NCBI GenBank assembly: GCA_044426235.1
Contig: JAWXUS010000003.1
Coordinates: 61,447 to 125,446, forward strand
DNA: 64,000 bases
Direction of reading: 5' to 3'
From: JAGHEK01 sp044426235
GTDB taxonomy: Bacteria; Bacillota; Clostridia; Peptostreptococcales; Peptostreptococcaceae
The notes beneath the pieces were generated by a model, which was not told the origin of the DNA, searched no databases, and saw nothing but the letters and a program-made list of their open reading frames with translations. The translations under genes and the position numbers were made by a program. The first letter of the stretch is position 1; each line of letters starts with the position of its first letter. Below, piece by piece: positions 25,243-33,254 of this stretch.

Positions 25243-26997
25243 TCACCTATTTTTAAAGATAACTGTTAATATGTCGTCATCATAATTTTCTTTATTTGAA
25301 AAATCAAATAATTCTTTTTCTAAATTATCTTTTATATCCAAAAATTCATTTTCTAAATTATTAATAACAAAATTTTCTAATCTATCAACTGAAAACTCTT
25401 CTTTTTTCTCATTTTTAATTTCAATAATTCCATCTGTATACATCCACACAGAAGATATATCATCTAGATTAAATATATTATTTTCGTATTCGCTACTTTC
25501 AATTATCCCAAGAGGTATTCCCTTTTTACAATTAATATTTCGCTTAATTTGATTATTTTTGTCTGTAATTATTGGACTATAATGGCCTGCATTTGAAATT
25601 GATACAGTATTTTTATCGTAATCAACTATTGAAACTAAACAGGTAGCAAAAACACTCATCTTATCAAATTCATCATAAAGCATACTATTTAGATTAGTAG
25701 CAATTTCACTACTAGTTTTATATAGCTTTGATAAAACTTTAAATGCACCTTTAATCATTGCAACTACATAATTTGATACTATTCCATGCCCCATAACATC
25801 AACTAATATATATACTATCTTATTATCAATTTTTCTTGAATAGAAAAAATCTCCTCCAACAACTCTTGCCGGCTTATGATAGAAATCTAATTCATCTTTT
25901 TCTTTAAATTTTTTTGAAGTCATAAGGAGTTGTTGTTGCTTACTTAAAAGTTCTAGTTCATTAGTTAAAAGTTTATGATTTACTTGTTGTTCATTATACT
26001 CAAAAATTTTTATAGCCACGTGTAGTTGCTTTGAAAAAATACTTATAACATTTAAATCATCTTCAGTATAATTAGTTCCATTTGCACAAACGATATATCC
26101 AATTATAATATCATCATCTTGAAGTCTATTATAAATAAAGCTATTAACCTTTTCTGATATATTAACCTTATTTTTATATAAAGAGTGCTTATCATAAGAT
26201 TTTATCTTATCAATTACAGGGTAAATGTAACTTTGATTATTCTTATTATTTTTATTGTAAAAACTAAAAGTCTTTTTTTCATCAAATTCTTTTTCAATTA
26301 TTATCGCACATTCTTCGCTTTTAGTTATATAACAAACCTTTTTAGTTAAATCATCAAGAAACTCATGAATATTCTTATTTTGATATAATTTTTGAGTAGC
26401 ATCATTTATCGTACTTATTGAGTTTCTTAATTTATCAATTAGTATTTGATTATTTCTATTTCTATTTGTAATCTCTATTGATAAACTAATTAAAGATGAA
26501 ACTGAAGATATAAAATCTATATCTTCATCTTTTAAAATATCTTCTTTATCTAAAAAACAAGTCATAAATCCAACAACATTATCATTTATGATAAGTGGAA
26601 AAACGATCCTTCCACTATAACCTTCTTTAATTGATAGATCTACTTCATCAATAGAACGTTTATCATTTCTTATGTCATCTATTTTTATAATTTTTTTCTC
26701 TTTTACAGATTCGTGTATGTATTTTGGATAATCATCAAAATCTATTTTTCGTCCTATCTTATCATTTAGAGGATACAAACTTGGTATTATATCTAATGTT
26801 TTTGAACAAACTAAGTATGCATATTCAAAACTATTTTCATAAAATAAATTTATACAAGCTTTTTTAGGTTTAATTACCTTTAACATTTTCTCAACTATCT
26901 TATCTTTTATGTCGAAAAAATCTATAGAACCTGTTATTAATGCAGAAATTTCAACTAAATTTTTCATTTTATCATACTTATTTTGATTTATTTCCAA
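25243..26997 (-). CDS. GAF-domain PP2C/SpoIIE-type serine phosphatase
   Basis: A 584-residue cytoplasmic protein. Residues about 10-185 and 205-345 look like two GAF sensor domains joined by a helix; a coiled-coil linker (about 340-365) leads to a PP2C domain with the motifs ARVVGGDFFYS, DVMGHGIVSNYVVAMIKGAF, SISNAGHYSPII and VWMYTDGIIEIKN, whose Asp/Gly residues bind two metal ions. Such RsbU/RsbP-like phosphatases usually dephosphorylate an anti-anti-sigma factor. No RsbV/RsbW pair is adjacent; the STAS-like protein at 53358-53699 is a distant candidate only. Translation starts at TTG with AGGAGG seven bases upstream. Confidence 0.85.
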   Translation of the reverse strand: MEINQNKYDKMKNLVEISALITGSIDFFDIKDKIVEKMLKVIKPKKACINLFYENSFEYAYLVCSKTLDIIPSLYPLNDKIGRKIDFDDYPKYIHESVKEKKIIKIDDIRNDKRSIDEVDLSIKEGYSGRIVFPLIINDNVVGFMTCFLDKEDILKDEDIDFISSVSSLISLSIEITNRNRNNQILIDKLRNSISTINDATQKLYQNKNIHEFLDDLTKKVCYITKSEECAIIIEKEFDEKKTFSFYNKNNKNNQSYIYPVIDKIKSYDKHSLYKNKVNISEKVNSFIYNRLQDDDIIIGYIVCANGTNYTEDDLNVISIFSKQLHVAIKIFEYNEQQVNHKLLTNELELLSKQQQLLMTSKKFKEKDELDFYHKPARVVGGDFFYSRKIDNKIVYILVDVMGHGIVSNYVVAMIKGAFKVLSKLYKTSSEIATNLNSMLYDEFDKMSVFATCLVSIVDYDKNTVSISNAGHYSPIITDKNNQIKRNINCKKGIPLGIIESSEYENNIFNLDDISSVWMYTDGIIEIKNEKKEEFSVDRLENFVINNLENEFLDIKDNLEKELFDFSNKENYDDDILTVIFKNR

Positions 26998-27041
26998 GCT
27001 ATTACCTCCTTATTCTACAATTTATATAATCGTTTTCTTAT

Positions 27042-27515
27042 TTATTTTATATTACTACATATATCTTTTATAGTAAATAAAAAAACAATACTAAAAGAAA
27101 TAATAATTGAGAAATTAAAATCAGTTAAAAAACCTATAATAAGTAGTGTAGCTAAAATATTAAGCCCTGATGCAGATTTTTGAGTTAAAAAGTCAATATT
27201 TTTAGGACTTACATTATTTTTAACATCTCTTATATAAATTTTTATTTGATTTTCAAGCATTTTTTTGTATATAAAATATAGTATAGTAGTTAGAAGTATA
27301 CCTATTCCTAATTTTAAGTTTATTTCAAACCCAATAAAACAAAATATCATAGCAAAAATTATTTTTATCAATTTAAATATAAAACTATCAATTTTTAAAG
27401 TCACGTCATTAATATTTCTAAGTTCCTCTCTTATTATATAATCAGAACTTGACATCTTATTTATATTAACTTTTACAACTTCCGAATAAAAAAGTTTAAT
27501 CATTCCATTTAACAT
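27042..27515 (-). CDS. Small integral membrane protein, function unknown
   Basis: A 157-residue protein I do not recognise. Residues 1-45 are soluble with alternating charges (SSSDYIIREELRNINDVTLKID). Two hydrophobic segments follow (FKLIKIIFAMIFCFIGFEINL and LGIGILLTTILYFIYKKML), then a charged loop and two more (GLNILATLLIIGFLTDF and SIIISFSIVFLFTI). The ribosome site AAGGAG gives confidence in the ATG at 27515. It lies 45 bases upstream of the GAF/PP2C phosphatase gene and may be co-transcribed with it. Confidence 0.6.
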   Translation of the reverse strand: MLNGMIKLFYSEVVKVNINKMSSSDYIIREELRNINDVTLKIDSFIFKLIKIIFAMIFCFIGFEINLKLGIGILLTTILYFIYKKMLENQIKIYIRDVKNNVSPKNIDFLTQKSASGLNILATLLIIGFLTDFNFSIIISFSIVFLFTIKDICSNIK

Positions 27516-27618
27516 AAATCTTCTCCTTTAATTTTTATTATATTTTTATTTTTTACAATTATAATATTTTCTATACTTGTCAATAATAAACATATAACTT
27601 ATTGAAGGGAGTGTTAAT

Positions 27619-28065
27619 ATGTACATTAAAAGCCTCGATTTAGAAACTAGAAACAAATTATATAATAAAACTAAAAAAGTACTTAGAAAATACCAAAAAG
27701 GAATTATGAATGGAAAATTAAGTGCAGTTACTTTTGCAGAAAGTATTTTAGAAAATGGAACAATAAATGATATTATTGAAAATGAAAATATCATTAAAGA
27801 TTGTTTTATAAATTCCTATACAGATTATATTCAAGAACTTATAAATATTCAAAACGAAACATTAAACATAAAAAAAGGTGAAACTCAAAAACCAACAGTT
27901 TCTCAAAGATTAGAACTTAAAAATTTACTTAATACTACAGAATTTAAACTATCAATCCCAATTGATTATTTAAATTATGATGATATTAACTCAATTATAA
28001 AATATATTAAAACAAACAATTTAGATATTGGAGAAGAGAGAATTTATAATTATGTCTGTAAATAA
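27619..28065 (+). CDS. Hypothetical soluble protein
   Basis: A 148-residue, mostly helical, Asn/Ile/Lys-rich protein on the + strand. I do not recognise a family. It starts MYIKSLDLETRNKLYNKTKKVLRKYQ after a good GAAGGGAG ribosome site and ends in front of a perfect bidirectional terminator, both of which argue for a real gene. No membrane segment or signal peptide is seen. It is divergent from the membrane protein gene at 27042-27515. Confidence 0.65.
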   Translation: MYIKSLDLETRNKLYNKTKKVLRKYQKGIMNGKLSAVTFAESILENGTINDIIENENIIKDCFINSYTDYIQELINIQNETLNIKKGETQKPTVSQRLELKNLLNTTEFKLSIPIDYLNYDDINSIIKYIKTNNLDIGEERIYNYVCK

Positions 28066-28095
28066 AAAAGTGTAGACTATATAGTCTACACTTTC
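28064..28095. terminator. Bidirectional terminator
   Basis: A perfect 11-bp inverted repeat GTGTAGACTAT/ATAGTCTACAC preceded by AAAAAA and followed by TTTC, between the converging hypothetical gene and the 53-residue gene. Confidence 0.9.
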
Positions 28096-28098
28096 ATT

Positions 28099-28260
28099 CT
28101 ATCCTAAAAACTTTTCTAACTTCGCTAAATATTGTATTGGATAATACTTTAATAACTCTTTAAATTGAGCTACTGTCAGTCCTTCTGTTGTTGTGTATAT
28201 CCTTATCTTTTCGTCTAAGTCAGCATTTATAAATCTTGTTTTTATTTCATCAAAATTCAT
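28099..28260 (-). CDS. Small conserved-looking protein, 53 residues
   Basis: A short reading frame: ATG at 28260 after GGGAGAATAATT, and stop TAG at 28099-28101. The product begins MNFDEIKTRFINADLDEKIR and ends YLAKLEKFLG. It is amphipathic and helical with a TTTEGLTVAQFKELLKYYP core. A good ribosome site, a terminator directly after the stop and the absence of any other gene in the 300-base interval support it as real. I recall no characterised homologue. It lies just downstream of the spore protein gene but probably has its own start signals. Confidence 0.65.
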   Translation of the reverse strand: MNFDEIKTRFINADLDEKIRIYTTTEGLTVAQFKELLKYYPIQYLAKLEKFLG

Positions 28261-28369
28261 AATTATTCTCCCTTCAACTTTTTAACCATATTATATGGTA
28301 GATTTGATATATCTATTATAAACAGTTTTTTATATTCCAATACGTATTTATAAGTTATCTAAAATCTTA

Positions 28370-28561
28370 TTATTTTCCAGCTAATTGTTCTTGAGCTTTT
28401 TCAACTAATTTCTTAGTCATTGTCCCACCAACATATCCGTTTTGTCTAGCTGTTAAGTTTCCTTTGTCAGCTTGTGCGTAATCTGTCATTCCTAATTCAT
28501 TTGCTACTTCTAATTTCATTTGGTTTAGAGCTTGCTTAGCTGCTGCTTTTTTATTATTCAT
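28370..28561 (-). CDS. Alpha/beta-type small acid-soluble spore protein
   Basis: A 63-residue DNA-binding protein that coats spore DNA, shifting it to an A-like form and protecting it from UV and heat. The GPR protease site region LEVANELGM lies near residues 17-25 and the DNA-contacting helices are GNLTARQNGYVGG and TMTKKLVEKAQEQLAG, both nearly invariant in the family. It is made in the forespore under sigma-G; a matching promoter lies at 28622-28650 and a hairpin at the start of the transcript. Its presence shows the organism forms endospores. Confidence 0.96.
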   Translation of the reverse strand: MNNKKAAAKQALNQMKLEVANELGMTDYAQADKGNLTARQNGYVGGTMTKKLVEKAQEQLAGK

Positions 28562-28593
28562 AATCTATACCACCTTTATTAGTTTTTAGTTTT

Positions 28594-28614
28594 GAAACAG
28601 TTCAACTCTGTTTC
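28594..28614 (-). promoter_or_regulatory. 5'-end stem-loop of the spore protein mRNA
   Basis: A perfect 7-bp stem GAAACAG/CTGTTTC with a 7-base loop, beginning about where transcription from the predicted sigma-G promoter should start. A 5'-terminal hairpin can stabilise an mRNA. Confidence 0.5.
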
Positions 28615-28621
28615 TTGATAG

Positions 28622-28650
28622 TATTATGTGTAGAATTATGAATATCATTC
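28622..28650 (-). promoter_or_regulatory. Sigma-G-type promoter of the spore protein gene
   Basis: On the minus strand GAATG, a 17-base spacer and CATAATA, fitting the forespore sigma-G consensus (GnATR - N17/18 - CATnnTA). Confidence 0.7.
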
Positions 28651-28660
28651 AAGGAAATTT

Positions 28661-29887
28661 CTAGCAATTTTCACCAGCTAAATATGCAGTTGAAAAAGCA
28701 ATTTGAAGATTAAATCCTCCAGTAAATGCATCAACATCAATTACTTCTCCTGCAAAAAATAATCCTTCTATTAGTTTTGATTCCATCGTACTGCTATTTA
28801 TTTCACTAACCTTTATTCCACCACTAGTAACAATAGCCTCTTCAATTGGTCTATATCCTTTTATATTTAAAGTTATTTCTTTCAAAGTTTTAACTAAATT
28901 AAGTCTTTGTTCTTTTGAAATTTGATGAACTAAAGTATCTTTATCAATTCCACTTAATTTAATTATTACTGGAATTAATTTTTGTGGAAGTAAATCATCT
29001 AAACTCTTTTCAAATTTCTTATTTGAATATTTTTGGAAATCTTTTTGTATTCTTTTGTCTAATTTTTCTTCACTTAAAGCAGGTTTTAAATCTAGAAGTA
29101 TTTTATACTTTTCTTTTTTTGCATTCTTCATTATACAACTTGCAGATTTTATTACAGGTCCATCAATTCCGTATTCTGTAAATTCCATTTCACCAAAATC
29201 AGAATATATCTCTCTACCTCTTGAATTTAAAAGTTTTATTTCAATATTTCTAAGAGATAACTTATTTAAATCAAAACAAAAATCTTCTAAAACTTCAAGT
29301 CCAATTAAAGAAGGATTTCTATCAGTTACTTTATGTCCAAATTTTTCTGCAAACTTATATCCATCTCCAGTAGAACCTGTTCTTGGATAACTAAGTCCAC
29401 CAGTTGCAATAATCACACTATCGCAGATTATTTCTGTGTTATCATCTAGTACGACCTTTTTTATTTTATTATCAACTTCGATTATCTTACTAACTTTAGT
29501 GTTTAGCATTAACTTTACACCAGTTTTTTTAACCATTTTTTCAAGTGCATCAGAAATATCGTGTGCACTATTACTTTCAGGGAAAACTCTACTTCCTCTT
29601 TCACCTTTTAATTTAACACCCATTTTTTCAAACATTGCTTTAACATCTTCGTTAGTAAAAGTATAAAATGCACTATATAAAAACTTATTGTTTGTAACTA
29701 CATTTTCAATAAGTCCTTCAACATCACAATTATTAGTTACATTACATCTTCCTTTTCCAGTAATTATTATTTTTCTACCAACTCTATGATTTTTCTCAAG
29801 AAGCAAAACTTCTTTTCCATTATATGCAGCAGTTGCCGCGGACATCATACCCGCTGCACCTGCACCAATTACAACAATTTTTTTCAA
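28661..29887 (-). CDS. HI0933/YhiN-family flavoprotein oxidoreductase
   Basis: A 408-residue FAD-binding protein. The dinucleotide motif GAGAAGMMSAATAA is at residues 7-20, and GKGRCNVTN near 45-53 is the family signature. The C-terminus TGGFNLQIAFSTAYLAGE is the second FAD contact. GVTS-like GGIKVSEIN and the BaiN-type middle domain are present. The HI0933 group is linked to BaiN in bile-acid metabolism, but most members have no known substrate. It forms a run of leftward genes with the flavodoxin-like reductase and the DUF2140-like protein upstream. Confidence 0.9.
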   Translation of the reverse strand: MKKIVVIGAGAAGMMSAATAAYNGKEVLLLEKNHRVGRKIIITGKGRCNVTNNCDVEGLIENVVTNNKFLYSAFYTFTNEDVKAMFEKMGVKLKGERGSRVFPESNSAHDISDALEKMVKKTGVKLMLNTKVSKIIEVDNKIKKVVLDDNTEIICDSVIIATGGLSYPRTGSTGDGYKFAEKFGHKVTDRNPSLIGLEVLEDFCFDLNKLSLRNIEIKLLNSRGREIYSDFGEMEFTEYGIDGPVIKSASCIMKNAKKEKYKILLDLKPALSEEKLDKRIQKDFQKYSNKKFEKSLDDLLPQKLIPVIIKLSGIDKDTLVHQISKEQRLNLVKTLKEITLNIKGYRPIEEAIVTSGGIKVSEINSSTMESKLIEGLFFAGEVIDVDAFTGGFNLQIAFSTAYLAGENC

Positions 29888-29907
29888 TTTAACACCTCGT
29901 AGCCTTC

Positions 29908-30642
29908 CTATTTTGCTTTCATTTTACTATTCATCATTTTATAAAATCCATTTACTAAAATTTTTTTTGCAGGATTTATTTTACACGTAAAATAATAAAT
30001 TTCATCTTTCCAACCTTTATCCGTCCAGTACTTGTCATCTTCATCAATCATATGATTTGAAAGTACCTTTTGTACTTGAAAATTAATCAAACTATTAATG
30101 CTTGGTTTGTAATCTTTTTTATTCTTATTTAATAGATCTAAAAAATTTTTAACCTCTTTAAATTCAACTTCCTTGTCTATGTTCCTAACATTTCGTCCAA
30201 TACTTTTAGAGTTAATAGCGCCCCACTGTAAAACAACACTCTCTAGGTAATCAAGAGTTTTCTTAAGACCAGAACCTTTAGTAGTTGATACACACATTAT
30301 CGGTTTTCCATAAACTATTGGTCTATGAAACCACACACAAGTTCTATCTATTAAAGTTTTAAGTTTTCCAGAAACTGATTGAAGATAAACTGGAGATGAG
30401 AGTATTATACCATCACTCTTTTCTACCTTATTAAAAATAAAATTAACATCATCTTTTTGTAAAACACATTTATCGGTTAAAATACATTTTTCGCAACCAA
30501 TACAAGTATCTATATTATAATCATACAAATTAATTATTTCTACACTTATATCATTTTTCTCTAAAATATTTTTTATCTGAATAAGCACCTTGTATGTATT
30601 TTTCTTTCGTTTACTTGAATTAATCGCCAAAACAGTCTTCAT
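29908..30642 (-). CDS. Flavodoxin-family FMN/iron-sulfur reductase
   Basis: A 244-residue protein with flavodoxin-fold motifs: LAINSSKRKKNTYKVL (phosphate loop), CIGCEKCILTDKC (Cys cluster near residues 47-59) and GIILSSPVYLQSVSGKLKTLIDRTCVWF. The C-terminal 70 residues (YWTDKGWKDEIYYFTCKINPAKKILVNGFYKMM) are longer than in the paralogue at 24663-25238. It is likely an NAD(P)H-dependent flavin reductase of unknown substrate. Its start is right after the stop of the upstream gene, so translation is coupled. Confidence 0.82.
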   Translation of the reverse strand: MKTVLAINSSKRKKNTYKVLIQIKNILEKNDISVEIINLYDYNIDTCIGCEKCILTDKCVLQKDDVNFIFNKVEKSDGIILSSPVYLQSVSGKLKTLIDRTCVWFHRPIVYGKPIMCVSTTKGSGLKKTLDYLESVVLQWGAINSKSIGRNVRNIDKEVEFKEVKNFLDLLNKNKKDYKPSINSLINFQVQKVLSNHMIDEDDKYWTDKGWKDEIYYFTCKINPAKKILVNGFYKMMNSKMKAK

Positions 30643-31335
30643 TTATTTTCCCCTTAAAAGTATTTTTTCTAAATCTATATTCATAGTTATCTCTAAACTT
30701 TCCTCTTTAACTGATAACTTTTCTAAATTTATTCCGTCAAAATTCTCCTTGGCTAAAATTACTTCACTGTCTTTAAATTCAACTTTTAGATTATTTCCCT
30801 TTTCAAAAATATCTTTTAAAATATTATTAACTCCAAAATCTACTATCCAACTTGCTAGCTTTAGATCTAAAAATTTAACTTCATCAACTTTTAAAACTAA
30901 ATTTTTATTACTATCAAGTGAAGGATTTAACTTTAAAGAAATTGGTGTTTTAATAGTATTATTTATCTTATAATCACAACTTAAATTTATAAAATTATCT
31001 CCAATATCAATTTGAATGTTTTCTATATTATCATTTTGATTACTCTTTAACAAATAATCAAATCCATTTAAAATGGTTTCTCTAGGTGCCAAAAATTCCC
31101 CAGTTATACTAACTGGTGAATTTTTAATTTCAATATTACTAGCTTTAAGCCCTGCAATCTGATTTAGAAACTCTATAATATATTCATTTTCATCACTAAC
31201 TACTTGTTCTTTAACTATTTCTTCAGTAGTTTTAAATTCCTCAACATCATTTCCAGGGCTTATAAAAACTAAAATTATTCCGCCTAAAATAAATAGAACT
31301 AAAAAAATATAGAAGAAAAATTTCTTTTTATTCAT
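30643..31335 (-). CDS. Membrane-anchored DUF2140/YpmS-like protein
   Basis: A 230-residue protein with one N-terminal membrane segment (residues about 5-27, FFFYIFLVLFILGGIILVF) and an extracytoplasmic domain. The alternating pattern (LAPRETILNGFDYLL ... ILKDIFEKGNNLKVEFKD ... VKEESLEITMNIDLEKI) resembles YpmS/DUF2140 proteins of Firmicutes. No catalytic motif is evident. It precedes the flavodoxin-like gene without a gap. The family assignment is tentative. Confidence 0.5.
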   Translation of the reverse strand: MNKKKFFFYIFLVLFILGGIILVFISPGNDVEEFKTTEEIVKEQVVSDENEYIIEFLNQIAGLKASNIEIKNSPVSITGEFLAPRETILNGFDYLLKSNQNDNIENIQIDIGDNFINLSCDYKINNTIKTPISLKLNPSLDSNKNLVLKVDEVKFLDLKLASWIVDFGVNNILKDIFEKGNNLKVEFKDSEVILAKENFDGINLEKLSVKEESLEITMNIDLEKILLRGK

Positions 31336-31384
31336 AATATCAACTCCAAATCTTTGTTTTATAGATATAATTATAACTCAAAAA

Positions 31385-31417
31385 TAAAAAAATCTTTCAT
31401 AAAAGAAAGATTTTTTA
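31385..31417 (-). terminator. Terminator after hpt
   Basis: Stem AATCTTTC/GAAAGATT extended by A/T pairs, loop of six, followed by T-rich sequence on the minus strand. Confidence 0.8.
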
Positions 31418-31422
31418 GTATT

Positions 31423-31935
31423 TTATTGATTTACAACTCCTATGTATGGAAGATTTCTATATTTCTCCGCCCAGTCTATTCCGTATCCAACAATAAATTT
31501 ATCTTCAATTTTAAATCCAATGTAATCAACAAACATATCTACAGTTCTTCTTTGAGGTTTATCTAAAAGTGTACAAAGTTTTAAGCTTTTTGGTTGTCTA
31601 GTTTCAAGTGCTTTTACTAAGTTACTTAAAGTAAGTCCTGAATCTATTATATCTTCAACTATCAAAACATTCTTTCCTTTTATGTCTGTATCTAAATCTT
31701 TAATTATCTTTACAGTTCCACTACTTTCAGTTGAATTTCCATAACTTGAAACACTCATAAAGTCCATTTTTATATCTAAGTCTAATTTTCTAATTAAATC
31801 TGCAACAAAAATATTAGCACCCTTTAGTATTCCAACTACTAATAATTCTTCACCCTCATAATCTTTTTGAATTTTACCTGCTATTTCTAAAACTTTGTCC
31901 GCTATTTCTTTCTCAGAAATCATTACATCTATCAT
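31423..31935 (-). CDS. hpt: Hypoxanthine phosphoribosyltransferase
   Basis: A 170-residue purine salvage enzyme that joins hypoxanthine or guanine to PRPP. The PRPP-binding motif VLIVEDIIDSGLTL is at about residues 88-101, VGILKGANIF and MSVSSYGNST form the other active-site loops, and GYGIDWAEKYRNLPYIG is the C-terminal signature. The start MIDVMISEKE at 31935 follows AAGGAG; the GTG at 31944 was rejected. It would salvage purines imported by the BMP-type transporter encoded at 36-41 kb. Confidence 0.96.
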   Translation of the reverse strand: MIDVMISEKEIADKVLEIAGKIQKDYEGEELLVVGILKGANIFVADLIRKLDLDIKMDFMSVSSYGNSTESSGTVKIIKDLDTDIKGKNVLIVEDIIDSGLTLSNLVKALETRQPKSLKLCTLLDKPQRRTVDMFVDYIGFKIEDKFIVGYGIDWAEKYRNLPYIGVVNQ

Positions 31936-32150
31936 AAAATTCACTCCTTAATTTTAAAGTTCGTTATTTTTGAATTATAACATAAAATTTATATATTTAA
32001 AATAGTTTTTATCGTTATTTGTGTATATTCAACTTAATTTTGAAATAATTGTTTGTATTTATTTTTTTAATATTTAGTAAAATTTTAATATTTAATTTAC
32101 AAAAATATATTTATCAATTAAAATGTATTTAAAAAATTAGGTGGTGTAAA

Positions 32151-33236
32151 ATGATAAATCACGGTGCAAACCTTTATGATATAGAAAATAAATATGGTTA
32201 TAAAAAAAATGAAATGATAGATTTTAGTTCAAATATTAATCCTCTTGGAAGTTCAACTCTTGCTAAGGAAGCTTTAATTAAAAACATTGACTTAATATCT
32301 ATATATCCTGATTCATCATACAGTAATTTAAAATCAAGCATTTCAAATTACTGTAGTTCAAATAACGAAAATATAATTTTAGGATCTGGTGCTACTGAAC
32401 TTATTTCTTCATATATAAACGCTATAAATCCTAAGAATGCACTTTTATTAAGTCCAGTTTATTCGGAATACGAAAGAGAATTAAATAAACTAAATTGCAG
32501 TATTAAAAAGATTTATGCTACAAAAGAAGATAATTTTAAAATAGATACTAATAACTTAATTGATGAAATAAATTCTAATACTTATGATTTAGTTATAATT
32601 TGTAATCCAAATAATCCAACGGGTTTTATTTTTAATAAGTTAGAAATAAAAAAAATTCTAGAAAATACTAATTCTAAAATAATGATTGATGAAACATACA
32701 TAGAATTTACAGACATTAAAACTTTTTCATCTAGTTTTTTAGTTAATAATTTTAAAAATTTATTTGTAATACGTGGTACTTCAAAATTCTTCTCAACCCC
32801 TGGAATTAGACTTGGATATGCCCTTTTATCTGATGAAATAATTAAATATAAAATAAGTCAAAAAATAGATTTATGGAACATAAATATTTTAGCCTCCATA
32901 ATGGGTGAGATTATGTTTTTAGATAATGAATATATAAAAAATACTTTTAATTTCATACAAGAAGAAAAAGAGTTTTTATTTAACTCATTAAGTAAAATAA
33001 ATGATATTACTCCATATGAAAGCTATGGAAACTTTATACTTTGCGAAATTACTTCAAAAATTTTAAATGGAAATAATCTTCGTGAAACTCTGTTAAAAGA
33101 AAAAATAATAATTCGTGATTGTAAATCTTTTGAAGGGCTTGATGAATATTTCTTTAGAGTTTGCGTATTAAATAAAGAAAACAATAGACTATTGATTGAT
33201 AACTTAAATAATATTTTCAACAAAAATAAGGCGTAG
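32151..33236 (+). CDS. PLP-dependent aminotransferase, CobD-like
   Basis: A 361-residue fold-type I aminotransferase. The N-terminal HGANLYDI and DFSSNINPLGSS match L-threonine-O-3-phosphate decarboxylase (CobD) more than histidinol-phosphate aminotransferase. The PLP motifs are CNPNNPTGFIF, the aspartate in MIDETYIEF and the Schiff-base lysine in RGTSKFFSTPGIRLGY. No cobalamin genes are adjacent, so the substrate is uncertain; histidinol-phosphate is the alternative. It is a single + strand gene with GGTGG before the ATG and a palindromic terminator after it. The roughly 215 bases upstream are AT-rich with no clear feature. Confidence 0.8.
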   Translation: MINHGANLYDIENKYGYKKNEMIDFSSNINPLGSSTLAKEALIKNIDLISIYPDSSYSNLKSSISNYCSSNNENIILGSGATELISSYINAINPKNALLLSPVYSEYERELNKLNCSIKKIYATKEDNFKIDTNNLIDEINSNTYDLVIICNPNNPTGFIFNKLEIKKILENTNSKIMIDETYIEFTDIKTFSSSFLVNNFKNLFVIRGTSKFFSTPGIRLGYALLSDEIIKYKISQKIDLWNINILASIMGEIMFLDNEYIKNTFNFIQEEKEFLFNSLSKINDITPYESYGNFILCEITSKILNGNNLRETLLKEKIIIRDCKSFEGLDEYFFRVCVLNKENNRLLIDNLNNIFNKNKA

Positions 33237-33253
33237 ATATCTACGCCTTAAAA
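33227..33253. terminator. Bidirectional terminator between the CobD-like gene and thrS
   Basis: TAAGGCGTAGAT is followed at once by its exact reverse complement, giving a 24-bp perfect palindrome. It overlaps the TAG stop of the + gene. Confidence 0.85.
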
Positions 33254-33254
33254 T

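Noticed and set aside
27546..27794. Leftward 82-codon frame opposite the 27619-28065 gene
   Set aside because: It has no ribosome site and mirrors the coding strand; the + strand gene has both ribosome site and terminator.
30590..30973. Rightward 127-codon frame
   Set aside because: Antisense to the flavodoxin-like and DUF2140-like genes, with no ribosome site; a shadow of AT-rich codons.
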